A stretch of 64,000 nt of DNA. Source: Bolinopsis microptera. Its lineage: Eukaryota > Ctenophora > Tentaculata > Lobata > Bolinopsidae. The position numbers were made by a program, and so were the translations under genes. A model generated the notes under the pieces. The model was given only the letters and a program-made list of their open reading frames with translations, did not search any database and was not told the DNA's origin. Numbering within the stretch: the stretch's first letter is position 1; each line of letters begins with the position of its first letter. The stretch covers positions 15,612,837-15,676,836 of the forward strand of contig NC_087081.1 in the NCBI RefSeq assembly GCF_026151205.1, written 5' to 3'. Below, in pieces: positions 47,811 through 59,829 of the stretch.

Positions 47811-49922
47811 CTAGGAGCTAGAAGTGAGGTGACGGGGTAATCGGTTCTCAAACAAGTAGTCAAGTGTACTGATCATGTCAAACTTCTCCTGAAATCCATG
47901 TTTTTCAGCTATTCGTCGGAATTTGTTACTCAACAGCTTCCTATCAAAACCTAATTTAATAAACGCGTTTAACATCAGTTCAACCCGTTTCCTAAAACTT
48001 TCAAACTGATTACAAATTCTAAAAAATCTGACTAGTTGCGACCCAAAAACTCCAATAAGTACATCTCTGGACATATTACTACATTTAGGGGCATATTGGA
48101 CTATATTAAAAGGGAAATCGTCCCGTTTATCATAAACTTCTACAATAAAATAACCTTCAACTATAGAGATATTCAAATCTAGGACATGAGCACTAGTGTC
48201 CTCGGTGTTCTCCTTATTAAGAGTTAAACTATCAGGATAAATATTGGCTACATGCTCCTGGAAGACACCATCAGAATTAATAGTAGTAATGTCATCAATT
48301 AACCTAAACGTGTTATTAAGTCTCTTAGCGCTATAATAATCAATCCTATAGAGTTTATCTAAATATTTATACTCATAATAAAAAAGTGTAAGATTAGCAA
48401 TAAAGGGTCCTGGGTTTACCCCAATAGGGACACCAATAATCTGTCTAAAAGTCATATTCCCCATGCTAAAATATGAATTATCTAAAATAAAATCAATAGT
48501 ATTAATAAGAGTATCCACGTTAAAACGGAAGGTGTTTTCACGTGGATTCTTGACCCATGCAAAACCACTTTCATATATTGAAATATACGGACACTTACTG
48601 TGTTTAAAGGCTAAATTAACGACATCTTTAAGAGCTACTTTGATCTCATCATGTCTGAGATTAGTGTACAAAGTCGAAAAGTCATAGGTTTGGACATTAC
48701 GAGCCCTATCAGACTCCATATAGCTATTAAAACAATCTAAAATAGGCGCATTATTGTCGATAATCCAATTACGCTTAATCCCAGTCACTTTAAACAGCAT
48801 GCGTGAATAACTACAAATTTGACTGTAGACAGCTTTAAGTCCAAGAGTAAGGCGCTGTGCAATTGGTTTAACTGTACAGCAAGCGTAAGACACTACAAAC
48901 CGCTGAGAAAACTTGGGTTTATGGAATTTAGGGAAAAGTACTATATGGGGTAAAACATCGTCCTTATTCGTATCATCAATATTTAACACATCCTTCATAA
49001 AAGTTTTCTGTATCTTACAAATCTCCTGGGTATTGGATTCCGTGATATGAGAATATGAAATAGAATTAGTCATACATTCATTCAAAATGGTATCTAAATA
49101 AAAACGTTTACAAATTATAGCGACATTTTTCGATGCCTTGTCCACGGGACAAATAACAAAATATTTATGAAAATATTCCAGCTCCGCTTCAACAAATGGG
49201 TCAGAAAAGACCGAAACCACATCACTGCTACGTTTATATCGCTTTTTTAAACAATCAACGGCATCAGTTAGTAATTCTCGGAATTTCTCCTTCCACCCAT
49301 CAAAGCAGACTAAAGCTACTTTCTCCTTTTCACTCCAACTCTTAACAAACTTATCTAAATTCTCTAAAATAGTACGTTGAGCAAAATTAAAATCTAGAAC
49401 TGCGGGTTCCTTGAAACTAGGCCCTTTAGAAATAATATTCCTTAGCATTTGATTACTAATAATAGAAACATCCCCTGTAGCGACATGATTACAATCGCCG
49501 TTAATATATTCCTCATGCTTATTACATATACAATCATAATCTTCAATACACTTAAAATCGTTAACCGTATCATTATAATTAAATAATTTACTAGATATTT
49601 TAGGCGTGTTAGTGAATACAACTGAAGGTTCATTAATATTACATTGGCTAATATAGGACTTTAAAGATTTATCCCTGAAAATTCTGGGTAAATTTATCAT
49701 ATCAATAGCCTTATTAACAAATTTAACTTTAAACATGAATTTCTGTTTCTTTTTAGAAACTTTAGGGCATTTCCATACATTAAACGGCTTAATTTTATAC
49801 ATTAAAAGATCTGTAATCACAAAATGGGCATGTCTGCGTAGAATATCATGCTTCAAAACATTATCATTAAAAACATTATCTAAATATAATTCTCTGACTT
49901 TATTCAGTTTATCACGTTTCAA
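47811..49922 (-). CDS. Intact Penelope-like reverse transcriptase ORF
   Basis: 703 codons without a stop; the frame is open further upstream to the edge of a TIR element at 49975, and 49922 is a TTG, so the true start lies beyond. An N-terminal Cys pattern (CICN ... GDCNHVATGD, 131-150), VICPVDKASKNVAIICKRFY (256-275), TYDFSTLYTNL (412-422, motif A Asp414), GVPIGVNPGPFIANLTLFYY (497-516, motif B), FRLIDDITTIN (539-549, motif C IDD) and YDKRDDFPFNIV (597-608) match a class of RT proteins common in invertebrate genomes, related to Penelope-like elements. No GIY-YIG domain follows. Motif C has Ile where Tyr/Phe is usual, but both Asp remain. Absence of stops suggests recent activity or selection. 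Confidence 0.88.
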   Translation of the reverse strand: MKRDKLNKVRELYLDNVFNDNVLKHDILRRHAHFVITDLLMYKIKPFNVWKCPKVSKKKQKFMFKVKFVNKAIDMINLPRIFRDKSLKSYISQCNINEPSVVFTNTPKISSKLFNYNDTVNDFKCIEDYDCICNKHEEYINGDCNHVATGDVSIISNQMLRNIISKGPSFKEPAVLDFNFAQRTILENLDKFVKSWSEKEKVALVCFDGWKEKFRELLTDAVDCLKKRYKRSSDVVSVFSDPFVEAELEYFHKYFVICPVDKASKNVAIICKRFYLDTILNECMTNSISYSHITESNTQEICKIQKTFMKDVLNIDDTNKDDVLPHIVLFPKFHKPKFSQRFVVSYACCTVKPIAQRLTLGLKAVYSQICSYSRMLFKVTGIKRNWIIDNNAPILDCFNSYMESDRARNVQTYDFSTLYTNLRHDEIKVALKDVVNLAFKHSKCPYISIYESGFAWVKNPRENTFRFNVDTLINTIDFILDNSYFSMGNMTFRQIIGVPIGVNPGPFIANLTLFYYEYKYLDKLYRIDYYSAKRLNNTFRLIDDITTINSDGVFQEHVANIYPDSLTLNKENTEDTSAHVLDLNISIVEGYFIVEVYDKRDDFPFNIVQYAPKCSNMSRDVLIGVFGSQLVRFFRICNQFESFRKRVELMLNAFIKLGFDRKLLSNKFRRIAEKHGFQEKFDMISTLDYLFENRLPRHLTSSS

Positions 49923-49974
49923 AGGGAATAAAATACGTTTAGTTTTAGTAATACATGATGTATGAAAAGGTTCA

Positions 49975-51244
49975 TTACGGGTAAATGCCTCACAGAATGG
50001 CTAGCCTCACAGAATGGCCAAATTTGTAAATGTTTTTGTAACTTATTTTTCATAAAAGACTGGTAGGTTTTGTGGATACCATATGAAACAAAAGTCTTCT
50101 GGCAACACTTCCTGTGGTGAAATCATTAACTAGGACCACATTTTCTGGCATAAATATGACTGTTTATGTAGAAATTTTGAGCACTGAAAAATTTGTTTTC
50201 AAATTTTTGAACTAAGTTTACATTTTGGTGAGAACTTCTGGCACCAGTATGACAGAAGATGTTCAAAGAATAGTATTCATCAAACAAAACGAACATTGTT
50301 CAATATAGGAAGAAAAAAATGCCAAAATGGCTACACGCCTCACAAAATGGCCAAAATATGCCTCACAAAATTTGTTTTCAAATTTTTGAACTAAGTTTGC
50401 ATTTTGGTGAGAACTTCTGGCACCAGTATGACAGAAGATGTTTAAAGAATAGTATTCATCAAACAAAACGAACATTGTTCAATTTAGGAAGAAACAAAAT
50501 GTTAAAATGGCTAAACGCCTCACAAAATGGCCAAAATATGCCTCACAAAATGGCCAAAATTTAAAACTCCTTTTATTCAATGAAACCATAAGTCTAAAGT
50601 ATTCACAAGCTATTTATCATACAATAACACCCCAGATGGAGTGTTTTTACAGCCGAATGAAGGTTATAAATCATGAAATCAGGGAATATGAACAACGCCA
50701 CACAAAATGGCCATTTTTGGTGTAGGAAATTATGCCCTTTTTATTCAGTTCTAAGAAATTTCACCTATATGGGGGTGTTGACAAGGCATATTAATACCAG
50801 CAGCATGCCTGAAACAAGAGCCAAAGGTTTTAGAAAAATAAAATTTTCTCGTTTTCTTCTTTTTTTTGCCATTTTGTCAGGCATTTTTTCTTTTTTGTGA
50901 AATAATTTTTCACAGCTCAGTTTTTTCGTGAGTTTTAGGTTATTACCCCATTCCTTAATAGGTTTTCTAAGAACGTGTGGTGATAGAAATTTAAAAAGTA
51001 TCTCCATCAACAAAATTATAGAAATTCAGATTTGGCCATTCTGTGAGGCATGTTTTTTTGGAGGAAGATTTTCCGGCCAATTTTTCTCAAAGAAAAAATG
51101 GTTATGAGATTAAATGAACCCCCGGGAAGAAAAATATGAGTGTCAACTTAGCTTCTTATGAGATAAAAACTGGAATAAAGTGTGTTTTGTGACTTTGAGA
51201 GACCTTCCTTTTTTTTGGCCATTCTGTGAGGCAAATACCCGTAA
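49975..51244. mobile_element. Non-autonomous TIR element (MITE-like), 1270 bp
   Basis: Ends are inverted: TTACGGGTAAATGCCTCACA at 49975 faces TGTGAGGCAAATACCCGTAA ending at 51244, continuing to about 27 bp (GAATGGCC / GGCCATTC) with one or two differences. A TA target duplication fits: with one TA kept, the flanking RT frame reads through. The word CCTCACA(G/A)AATGGCC recurs inside at about 50004, 50337, 50518, 50534 and 50696. It encodes no protein I can recognise. Confidence 0.88.
50185..50560. repeat. ~181-bp direct repeat within the TIR element
   Basis: TTTGTTTTCAAATTTTTGAA, GGTGAGAACTTCTGGCACCA and ATTCATCAAACAAAACGAAC occur at about 50188-50310 and again at about 50369-50490, followed in each case by GGCTA(A/C)ACGCCTCACAAAAT. 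Confidence 0.9.
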
Positions 51245-51355
51245 CAATCAATAGTAAACTATTTACGATATTTAAAACATCGATACTGCCAGACCCACTA
51301 CTCCAAGACCTCCTTCTCCTGCTCTTCACGGAAGTAAACTTAGCAAAGTTACGCG
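51245..51355 (-). pseudogene. Displaced 5' segment of the RT frame
   Basis: On the minus strand, reading from a TAG near 51353, the frame is open with a basic segment (SVKSRRRRSWSSG) up to the TIR element. It joins in frame with the sequence beyond the element at 49974 if one TA is removed as target duplication. No ATG was seen, so initiation is unexplained. Confidence 0.55.
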
Positions 51356-51689
51356 ACTAAAGATCACGCATGTGGATTGACGTCACTGCAACCCGCCGCG
51401 TGATTAGTCTGAGTCACTAATCTAAATATTCACGCGCGGTGGTCGGTATGCTGACGTGTATTTATATAGTGTCTGATCTCTGAACGATAGGAACTAAAAC
51501 TTCGCCGTTGCAAAGAAAAAACCGCTTTGCGTGCGGACTGCAGTTAATATCATAAATGTAGTATGAACAAGACACGTTGATTTTATTGTTTTCCCGCTGC
51601 TCGGCTGTTAGTCTTTCATGTGTTTTTGTACCCTTGTCCGCTGGTCAGCTCGCCGTCTTTTGTGGTAAGCTCAGCCGAGCGCAATTCTT

Positions 51690-52980
51690 GTTTATGTTGT
51701 TCATGAATTTGTGATGTTTTTATTTCGGAAAAATAAATTCAGGTTTCTCGCTAATAAATTAAATTCACGTTTGGCTGAAAGTGTTCCTCACGTACGACAA
51801 GACCAGTGCCCACGTCACTCGATACCCAAATATTTAGGTTAAGCAAATTGTTCCCAGGAAAGGTACACGAAGCAGCTCTAAAATTCGTCTTCCCTCGCAT
51901 TCCTAGCGATATCATGGCAAATGAATGGGCTATACGATCACAATTAATACGATCACGAAAATAATCGAATTTTGTCTCCTGTAAAGTGTAAACAAAGATG
52001 GTGCTTGTTTATTCTTGTATTGTTTATTTTTGATTTTCAAGCCATATTTTGGATTTCTTCTGTTTTCACTTTTTTAATCTTATCTATCTATTCCAAATTT
52101 ATTTAATGTGATCGTCGACCGTTTTTCTTCAAGCATTTGCTTCACAGAAATGGTAAGCAAAGCAATTTAGATCTGGATGCTCGATTTATGGAATGTCGAT
52201 CGGTCAATGCTGCAGAATGTTGATTGGCTCAAATTGCTGTCATGAGAGAGACTATTATGACAACGAGTTCTATCATTGGTTTCTATAGTTTTCATTTCGT
52301 TGCAGACAGACGACACTTTCATCGAAGTTTTATCTAGCTGGAGTAGGTGCAAATTGCAATAAGTTCACGTAAGCACAACATAAGATCGTACAGTTGAAGA
52401 GGGTACAGTTTTGAAATCCGGACGAATTTTAAATCTAAACATTTTCGGTCCCACCAAATTACTCGCCAAAGGGTTTTTAATTTTGTTTACAGAAGGGCCC
52501 TGAGCATATTGTGAAATTAGCTCCATACGATGTATGTAACGATGCTAATTCTGTTTAACTATTCTATTTCCCCATTCAATTTACATTTTAATGTCGCTTG
52601 TTCACCCTTCTTGAATATTTCTGCCGCGTTATACTGTCCTCCACTGCATCATTCGTTAGTATCTCAGTTAAATGAGGTGGGCGGGATCATACGCCGGCTA
52701 AAATATTTCTTTTTCGGGAATAAAAAGCTCTGTTAATCTTTAAAATGACATATTTTACTTCCTTGCACATTGGAATTCGGGGTCTTGTTGATATAGACAA
52801 TAATCCAATTACCTTCAAATTAGGAGAATAATTAGATCTTTACCAATGAACAAGGAGCCGAATTCCAAAGGTCTAGGAACTAAAATATGTCCTGGTATCT
52901 CTCACCATTATTCCAGTGGGTACTGTCAGAGGTTAGCGATATACTTATAGTTGTGTCGGTCGTTAGCCATATAATTCTAT
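51690..52980. other. Intergenic, no gene recognised
   Basis: Follows the right flanking repeat. Moderately AT-rich, with no domain or clear exon in either strand. Short frames at 52167-52352 (minus) and 52530-52736 (plus) are unsupported. Confidence 0.45.
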
Positions 52981-52989
52981 TTATAAAAA
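52981..52989 (+). promoter_or_regulatory. Possible TATA box of the SRCR gene
   Basis: TTATAAAAA lies 132 bp upstream of the first ATG of the SRCR gene. With a 30-bp spacing the transcript would have a 5' UTR of about 100 bp. No other core-promoter evidence. Confidence 0.35.
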
Positions 52990-53120
52990 CAGCAAGGACG
53001 GCCGCGTCGGCTGACGTTTACAAAATTAATAAATCATTCTATATATGTGTGTTTTTATAAAATATAAATCCATTTCACACAAACAATCTTTTAAAGATCA
53101 GCGACTGGTCCCAATTAGGT

Positions 53121-56100
53121 ATGAAGTTAATAACATTGGTGTTGATCACCTTACTGGGTACTGTCTCCTGTCAAAGTACTCAAACAACCTGCAAGACATG
53201 CGCAAATATGGACTGGTCCGACTCAACGATGTTCCAAAATGGGATTAAATATGAAGATTGGGATCCGAGTGTGATGCCCGATGAACATAAAAATGTTGAA
53301 GGATTCGGTAAGTGTTAAGCAAAGTTGTGAGCAAAAGAAGCTGTATGCCTAGATTAGGGCATACGTAGTACTAGTAAATTTGCTAGCTTGGATTGGTCAC
53401 AAATCGACAATTATTAAATCGATCATACTTCACAAAAAGGGTAAAGGCCGAAATATTGCAATTTATAATGTTAACCCATTACTCAATGTGAGTAGTAATA
53501 TAAATAAGTGAATTGTCAACTGAAAACTCGAACATTATGTGATATATCCTATTTATGGGACATATCACATATTATGTCTTGTTAAACATCAAAATTACGA
53601 ATAATATGATCTGGATCGTTGACTTGAATTCTTTTCAAGTTTTCACAGATCTTGATATAAAACCGCAAACTTTCAGATTCCTGTGTGAATCAGGAATGAC
53701 TCAATGCGGATCTATTCACTGGGAAATGAGGTAAATATTCATACAATACAGGAACTAATTTCACAATAACTGCTCAGGACTATCATTGTGGATTCGTGAT
53801 ATGTATTGGACTGAAACAAAATATAAGGCTTGCTTGATAATTTTCATGCACATGTTAAGAAATCATAAAAAAATAAAACGTTTGTAAGCTGCACGAATTT
53901 TAAACTTCGACCAACTTAAAATAACGATTATTAGCGAAGCTCAAACTATCAATTAAATTCAAAATATGCGACTAAAAATTACACTATTTTCTTAGTGTGA
54001 AGAACGAAGAAGGTGGAACTGTAACTACCTTTGAAAGGGTAAAAATAAGCATGCTTGGCTGTTTGCCGATGGACTCGATGGCCACGTGCGACACATACAT
54101 GCCTCATTTCGTTGTTCCTGAGGGCGGAAAGAATTCAAACTGTGAGTTTGTATTGAAATACATTATTACCTTTATTAACATCATTAGTACCTCATTAGTA
54201 CCTCATTAGTACCTCGTTAGCCTCATTATTACCGAGCCTAGTTATAACTAAAACCCCTTTATAACCTTTAACGCGGTTTTTTGGTATAATTTATTTCTTC
54301 CCTCGACGCACATTATAGCAAAGTCCTTCGGTAGAGTATTGTACATATTTTTGCAAATTTTTGAAAAGTCGTCTTTTCCTTCGTATTCATTCTTATATCC
54401 CTCATTTTTACCTGAATACTTAAAACATGTTTTCAGGTGTGATAGAAAAATGCGATGAACCATTGGTTGACAATTGTGTAGAACATGATAGATCGGATAA
54501 GGAATATGTATATAAGAAAGACGACGATAAAGACGATGAGAAAGATGAAGAGCCAATCACGAGTTGTCCACACTGTGGGGAAGTGGACTTCTCTTCTGCT
54601 ACATTTTACGATGGTGAAGGAACTGAACAGCAAATGCCTGAAGTAGATGTTGAGTGGAAAAAAGTCACTGGATATGGTAAGCCGTGAATTTATCAAACGC
54701 TACTCCCTGAAACAAATTAGATTATCCAGTTGTCACATATTTGATATTTGTTATTGCTACAAACCATGACGGTATGTAATTTCAGCACTTTGTTCCGGCA
54801 GCGATACCGTAGAACCAAAAGAGTGCGTTGCTTCAGGTTGGAGACCGAATGTATGCGCCAGATTTCACTTCACAATGGGGTAAGATCTTGAAACTCATAT
54901 TAAGCTAATAAAGTGATAAGGTAATAAGGAGAATTTATTTAAAAAAGTGTATCAATATGTTGAAATTTGGTGTTGGCATTTTACCAACTAAAATCCGATA
55001 AGTAGAGGTAAGTAAAGGTAAATCCATTAAATATATATAAATATATTTATCCAGTAAAGGTATAAATCATTAAAGTCATTTTGTCATCATTAAAGTCATT
55101 TTGTCTCAGAATTAAAGGAGAAGACACAAACGGAGATAAATACGCGTTTGAAGGAACAAAATTAGAAATTAGGGATTGCTTGCCTGAAGGAACTACCTGT
55201 GCGGACGTTACTGCAAAAATTGAGAATATCGCGAAGGAAGGCGGCATGGATTTCACTTATTCAGACTGTAAGTTGATTAAAATGTAAGCTTTTTAATGTC
55301 ATAACTGTCAATAACACCTTCCACAATGCATTTTTAGGTAGTATTTTTAAGTAGCAGATCGGCACTCGGCACTTGGTATATCAAACACAATTCTTCCGTG
55401 GACTAAAAATTCCCATCTCAGGCGAACTAGAAATATGCGACCGTGACGGAGAGAATTGTAAGGTACAGGACGATTCTCCTAAAGCAGGAGAGTGCCATTT
55501 CCCTGATCTCATTTGGGGTGGGTACAAAGTCTTGGAGGGTGAGCACGAAGGAGAAAAGTATGCCATGTACATGTGTCACCCACCCTTTGTAATGACACCA
55601 AACAGGCATTCCTTCAAGGGATACATGGATGCTTACAGCAAAACTCCCAGTGAAGCATACATGGACATGGCCTACACTGCTGGCTGTTATGAAGGATATG
55701 CATATGTTCCAGAATGCATGGAACCCATTGAAGGAGGCCATTGTGGTATTCCTATTTACATTGAGAACGGCCATGCAGTTGAAGTTATGATGAAAGATGA
55801 TGAAGACAAATGGGACAAAATGGACGAAGATAAAGAAGGAGATAAACCCAGTCCCAATGCGTTTGCATTTAAGTTTAACATGGATGTCGACTCAGGCTCT
55901 CAAGGCTCTGAGTACATGGAAGATGAGAGTAAGATGAGTGAAGAAGAGTGGAAGTTCATGTCAATGATGCCAAGGGGAGCTAGATACGAGTGTGACGCTG
56001 ACTATGTGATGCACCATACCGTCAAGAAGGACTGGGGCTGGTGTCGACCAGACGGTTCTTTTGAGGTACCCCGATGTGAGCACAAGGACACCTTTTACAA

Positions 56101-57224
56101 TTTAGAGTTCAGGCTCAATAGTGGAGGTGAGAAAAAACTAGCTGGAAACGGCGGGATTGTTCAAGCTAGGATGATAATGGAAAATGGAGATGTAGGAGAT
56201 TGGGAGTACGCCTGTAACGATGGTTTTAATGACAATGCAGCCGGAGCTATTTGCAGAACTCTCGGATTTAAGACTGGAGCTAAAATACCCTCTTCCAAAA
56301 AGATGGATATGAGTTTGGATTCGATGAGTAATGGTGGTTTTGGATGGACACACTTCAGTTGTGATCACGACGACACACTTCCACAAAGGTAATTGTGTCT
56401 ATAATAGTGCTTAACTAGACTTACTTCTTCATTATAAACTATGTATAGTAGGCTTAATGGATGAATTATAACAGCACACACCACATATAACCGTGAAGAA
56501 TTGTTTAAAACAATCGGAGAAGTAACAAAATGAACCATTCAAAATTACAAATAAAACAATTTATAAAATTTCAGTATGGGTTGTCGGGCAATAAAATACG
56601 AAGAAGTTAAACAGTCGAAGGAACATGCAATGAAATGGCACTGCTTTGATTTTGAAAAAATGGCAGTGAGATGTTTCGACCACAGAATGTTCAACGTGGA
56701 AGTGGATTTGGAAATGTCTAAGAGGAGGGCCACATGTGGTGTTCAGGTGAGTTGGAGGGTTCATTAACAAAACACAGAATACTTGGTTCATGCGCACTTT
56801 ACGCACCTTTAAAACACAACACACTTTTCCTGAAAAATTTACGAACGAACCAACTTATATGGAACACAGTGCAATGCTGTATGAATTTAAACTGTTTGAT
56901 TTTAACCAAATACAATTATTACATTCTTGTAATTTAATCTGCAGGACACGGGACAGCTCCAAATTAAAAATCAACTAATTTCAGGCACAGAAAAAAGAAG
57001 TCCACATGCAACTGAACCATCTGGGCGAAGAAGTAAGTGTGACGTGGATGTTGGACGATGTGGAGACAGAGTTACCCACCAAATCCAACAAAAGGAGAGG
57101 ATTCATGGTCAGGGGTAAAGATCTCAACAATAAGGATTTTAAGTGCATAGGATGCCAGATTCATATGGGAAGAGACAAGGTCTTGTTAGGAGAAGCCAAG
57201 GTCTGCGAGGAGGACTCCGACTAG
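53121..57224 (+). CDS. Secreted multidomain protein: Cys modules, sushi-like, SRCR
   Basis: Nine exons: 53121-53307, 53649-53730, 53996-54141, 54437-54676, 54786-54879, 55110-55267, 55422-56388, 56575-56746 and 56985-57224. All eight junctions are GT-AG and phase-compatible (1,2,1,1,2,1,2,0), giving 761 residues. Residues 1-17 are a signal peptide (MKLITLVLITLLGTVSC). Exons 1-3 and 4-6 encode two tandem Cys-rich modules with the same phases and similar order (TCKTC/SCPHC, CLPMDSMATC/CLPEGTTC, ending SNC/SDC); I do not recognise the family. About 326-402 and 409-521 are sushi/CCP-like, the second with an acidic Asp/Lys insert near 427-445. SRCR spans about 528-650 (LAGNGGIVQARM, DNAAGAICRTLGF, FGWTHFSC). 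The tail has four or more Cys and a possible Ig-like fold. No membrane anchor was seen, so it is likely secreted, perhaps in adhesion or recognition. Confidence 0.88.
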
Positions 57225-59499
57225 AAACATGAACTCGCCATCTCATGGTGACGTCTTGAGGACTTGATCGGACTGTTTTGATTCAAAATGTGACAATGTC
57301 AGTGCATGTATCTAGTAATGAATAAGTGGTATAAATAATTTATAATTATTAGTTATTAGTTATTATTGGTTTTTAGTTATTAATTATTAATTATCAGTTA
57401 GCTTCATGTTGAGCATATGTTAACCTGTAAGTAATAATTAATTAATTTCACTTTAAATCATTCACCTTTTCCTATAGATATAATTGTATGTTTATATTTT
57501 AGATTGTATTGAAATGTTATGAACCATTGAAGAAAGCGAATATTCTCCCTTGTCTAATGAAATTATAAGTATAACTTGTTGGTCTAAATTGGCTCTCCAC
57601 AGAGGCAACATATAATTGTGGATATGTAATGGCTAATAGTTATACCGAACTTTTTCACACCATCTGCCGCTATTAATTTTATCAGATTTGTATACTTGGT
57701 ATTACTGTGTACAATAAGAAAATATTGGCATACCCTCACTAGGTCAAACGTTTTTTCATGACGAAACATCAACAACATTTTTAGTGAAATCAAAAATAGT
57801 GAACAGAATTTTCACAACAAATGTTGCTCTATCAGGATTCCAGAGCAAACAAGCGCGCCCGCAGTGGCGCAAAAGTACATGGTTAGGCGAACAACAAATG
57901 TAAGCAGTAGGAGACATTCATAGCTATAAGTATAACAACAGTGAAATTTGGGTCTCGGAAAGCTGAAATTTGAAAATTTAAAAATTTTCATTCCATAGGC
58001 ATAATCCATCATTAAGTTTTTTTCCGGATATACTGCTTCCTGGCTTCCAGTACTTTAACTACTTGTGTTACTTTCATTTTGACCTCACTGATTGAGTGAT
58101 TGGTCACTGGTCAAAAATTTGTCGCACATAAAACAAATTACGCTTGTGCAGATTGCAGAATCGCACTATTTACAAATTGAAATACAATACACATTACACA
58201 ATATATTAAATTACCGCACTTGTATTTTGCTTTTGGATCTATGAACGAAGCTCTGAAACTGCGCGGGTTAGAGCCAGAGGGCCTGGTTCTGAACGCGGCA
58301 GATGATGAGTAGCCGGACGAGACGTGTATTGAGCAGTCAGGGTGGATGCCTGAAGTGTGGGCAGATCTATTATGGGTGATTGACATGTTGCGGATATGCA
58401 CAATGATGGGGCCATGCTAGCTTGGAGGGGTGTGGCCTGAGTAGCAAGTTGAAGTGGTGTTAGTTGTTACTTATATGAGGGAAATCTCCCTTGGTATATT
58501 GGTTATAAGTATTACTATTAAGCTATTAGATATTGATTTGCAGTACAATAAACTGTAATGTAATTAAGTTGTGAGGTGTTACGAGCACTAAGGTTTTATA
58601 AGTTAAAGTATGAAATTATGAAGTCATGAGATTTTTCCATGTTATGGTGGTGCCGGGCACGAACCCTTTTCGTTGAGTAATTGTTGATTTCAGCAAAATT
58701 AGTTTAAATAGAAGTCTCTTTAGTATTATTTATTAAACACAGGCATGAGTAATACTCAATATTGAGTATCCTTAAATTGTCTGACATGATCATAGTTCAT
58801 CTAAAGTATGATCATAGTTTTAGTATTTTACTATTATATCTGTATGTGATGTCCTCTTATCATTACTGATCATGTTACTGTCCAGTTCATATGAAACATT
58901 GTTAAGAATATATTAAGTTACAAACTTGTACGTCATCTTGAAATTGAGTCAGATCCTTTGCCATGTGATCCTTGTTTCACTGTTTTTCTTGTCATAATGA
59001 ACCAATACACCATTCCAAAAATGTGATATGTCATATCTTATTCTTAGAAAAATGAGATACTGATAGATCATGACATAATTGAAAATATCATCACATATTT
59101 TCAACGTTAATACTAATAGCATCAATAAAGTTATTCAAATTTGCAATGATCTAATAAATATCGAAACTGATATTTGATGCTGTGTTATTTAAAACTTTAT
59201 GTATCATCATGATTTGCACGCGTAGCGCATTCCAATGTTCAAGCAGCTAGCACGTGATACAATTCAGCCAACCAGAGTACTGAAATCTGCAAAGTTAAAG
59301 TTGCAAACTTTTGATCGGCCCGAAATGACACTTTTCTGGAGATTTGAAGATAACTCAAAATCTACGTTGTCTTAAATTCTCCCCGTGGTGGGGGGGGGGA
59401 CGTTACTTTTACAGAACGAACATGTTGCAAAAAACCGGAATTCGCTATCTCTTTTACACTTTTGAAGTTAGGCCCTGGCCAGTAAGGTTTCCTGGGTTT
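57225..59499. other. Intergenic, no gene recognised
   Basis: Includes the 3' UTR of the SRCR gene, with TTATTAGTTATTATTGG-type repeats near 57350-57400. A minus-strand frame at 58138-58401 (87 codons, Ser/Arg/His-rich) and one at 57812-58012 are unresolved. A GC-rich motif near 57855-57875 resembles 735-755. A G-run of nine or more lies near 59390. Confidence 0.45.
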
Positions 59500-59825
59500 A
59501 ACTTGAACAGTGACAAATTTTAATTTAATTTAAATTTATCATAGATCATAGTAACAAATTGAAGTGTAGCACAGTTTACCTACCATACTATAAGTTATAT
59601 TTTGATGCAAGCTAGTATTAGTAAGGTATCTTGATGCAAGCAAGCTACATTAAAATTCTTTTTTGGACTGCCTTATATAACTTGAACAGTGACAAATTTT
59701 AATTTATTTTAAATTTATCACAGATCATAATAACAGACTGAAGTGTAGCACAGTTAACCTACCATATTATAACTATAAATTAAATCTTGATGCAAGCTAG
59801 TATTAATAAGGTATCTTGATGCAAG
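59500..59825. repeat. ~181-bp tandem duplication
   Basis: TAACTTGAACAGTGACAAAT followed by TTTAATTTA..., GAAGTGTAGCACAGTT and GCAAGCTAGTATTA occurs at about 59500-59640 and again at about 59681-59820, with a few substitutions. Confidence 0.85.
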
Positions 59826-59829
59826 GAAT

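Noticed and set aside
58138-58401. 87-codon minus-strand frame with a possible KYKC/GTAATT donor
   Set aside because: No recognisable family and no matching upstream or downstream exon.
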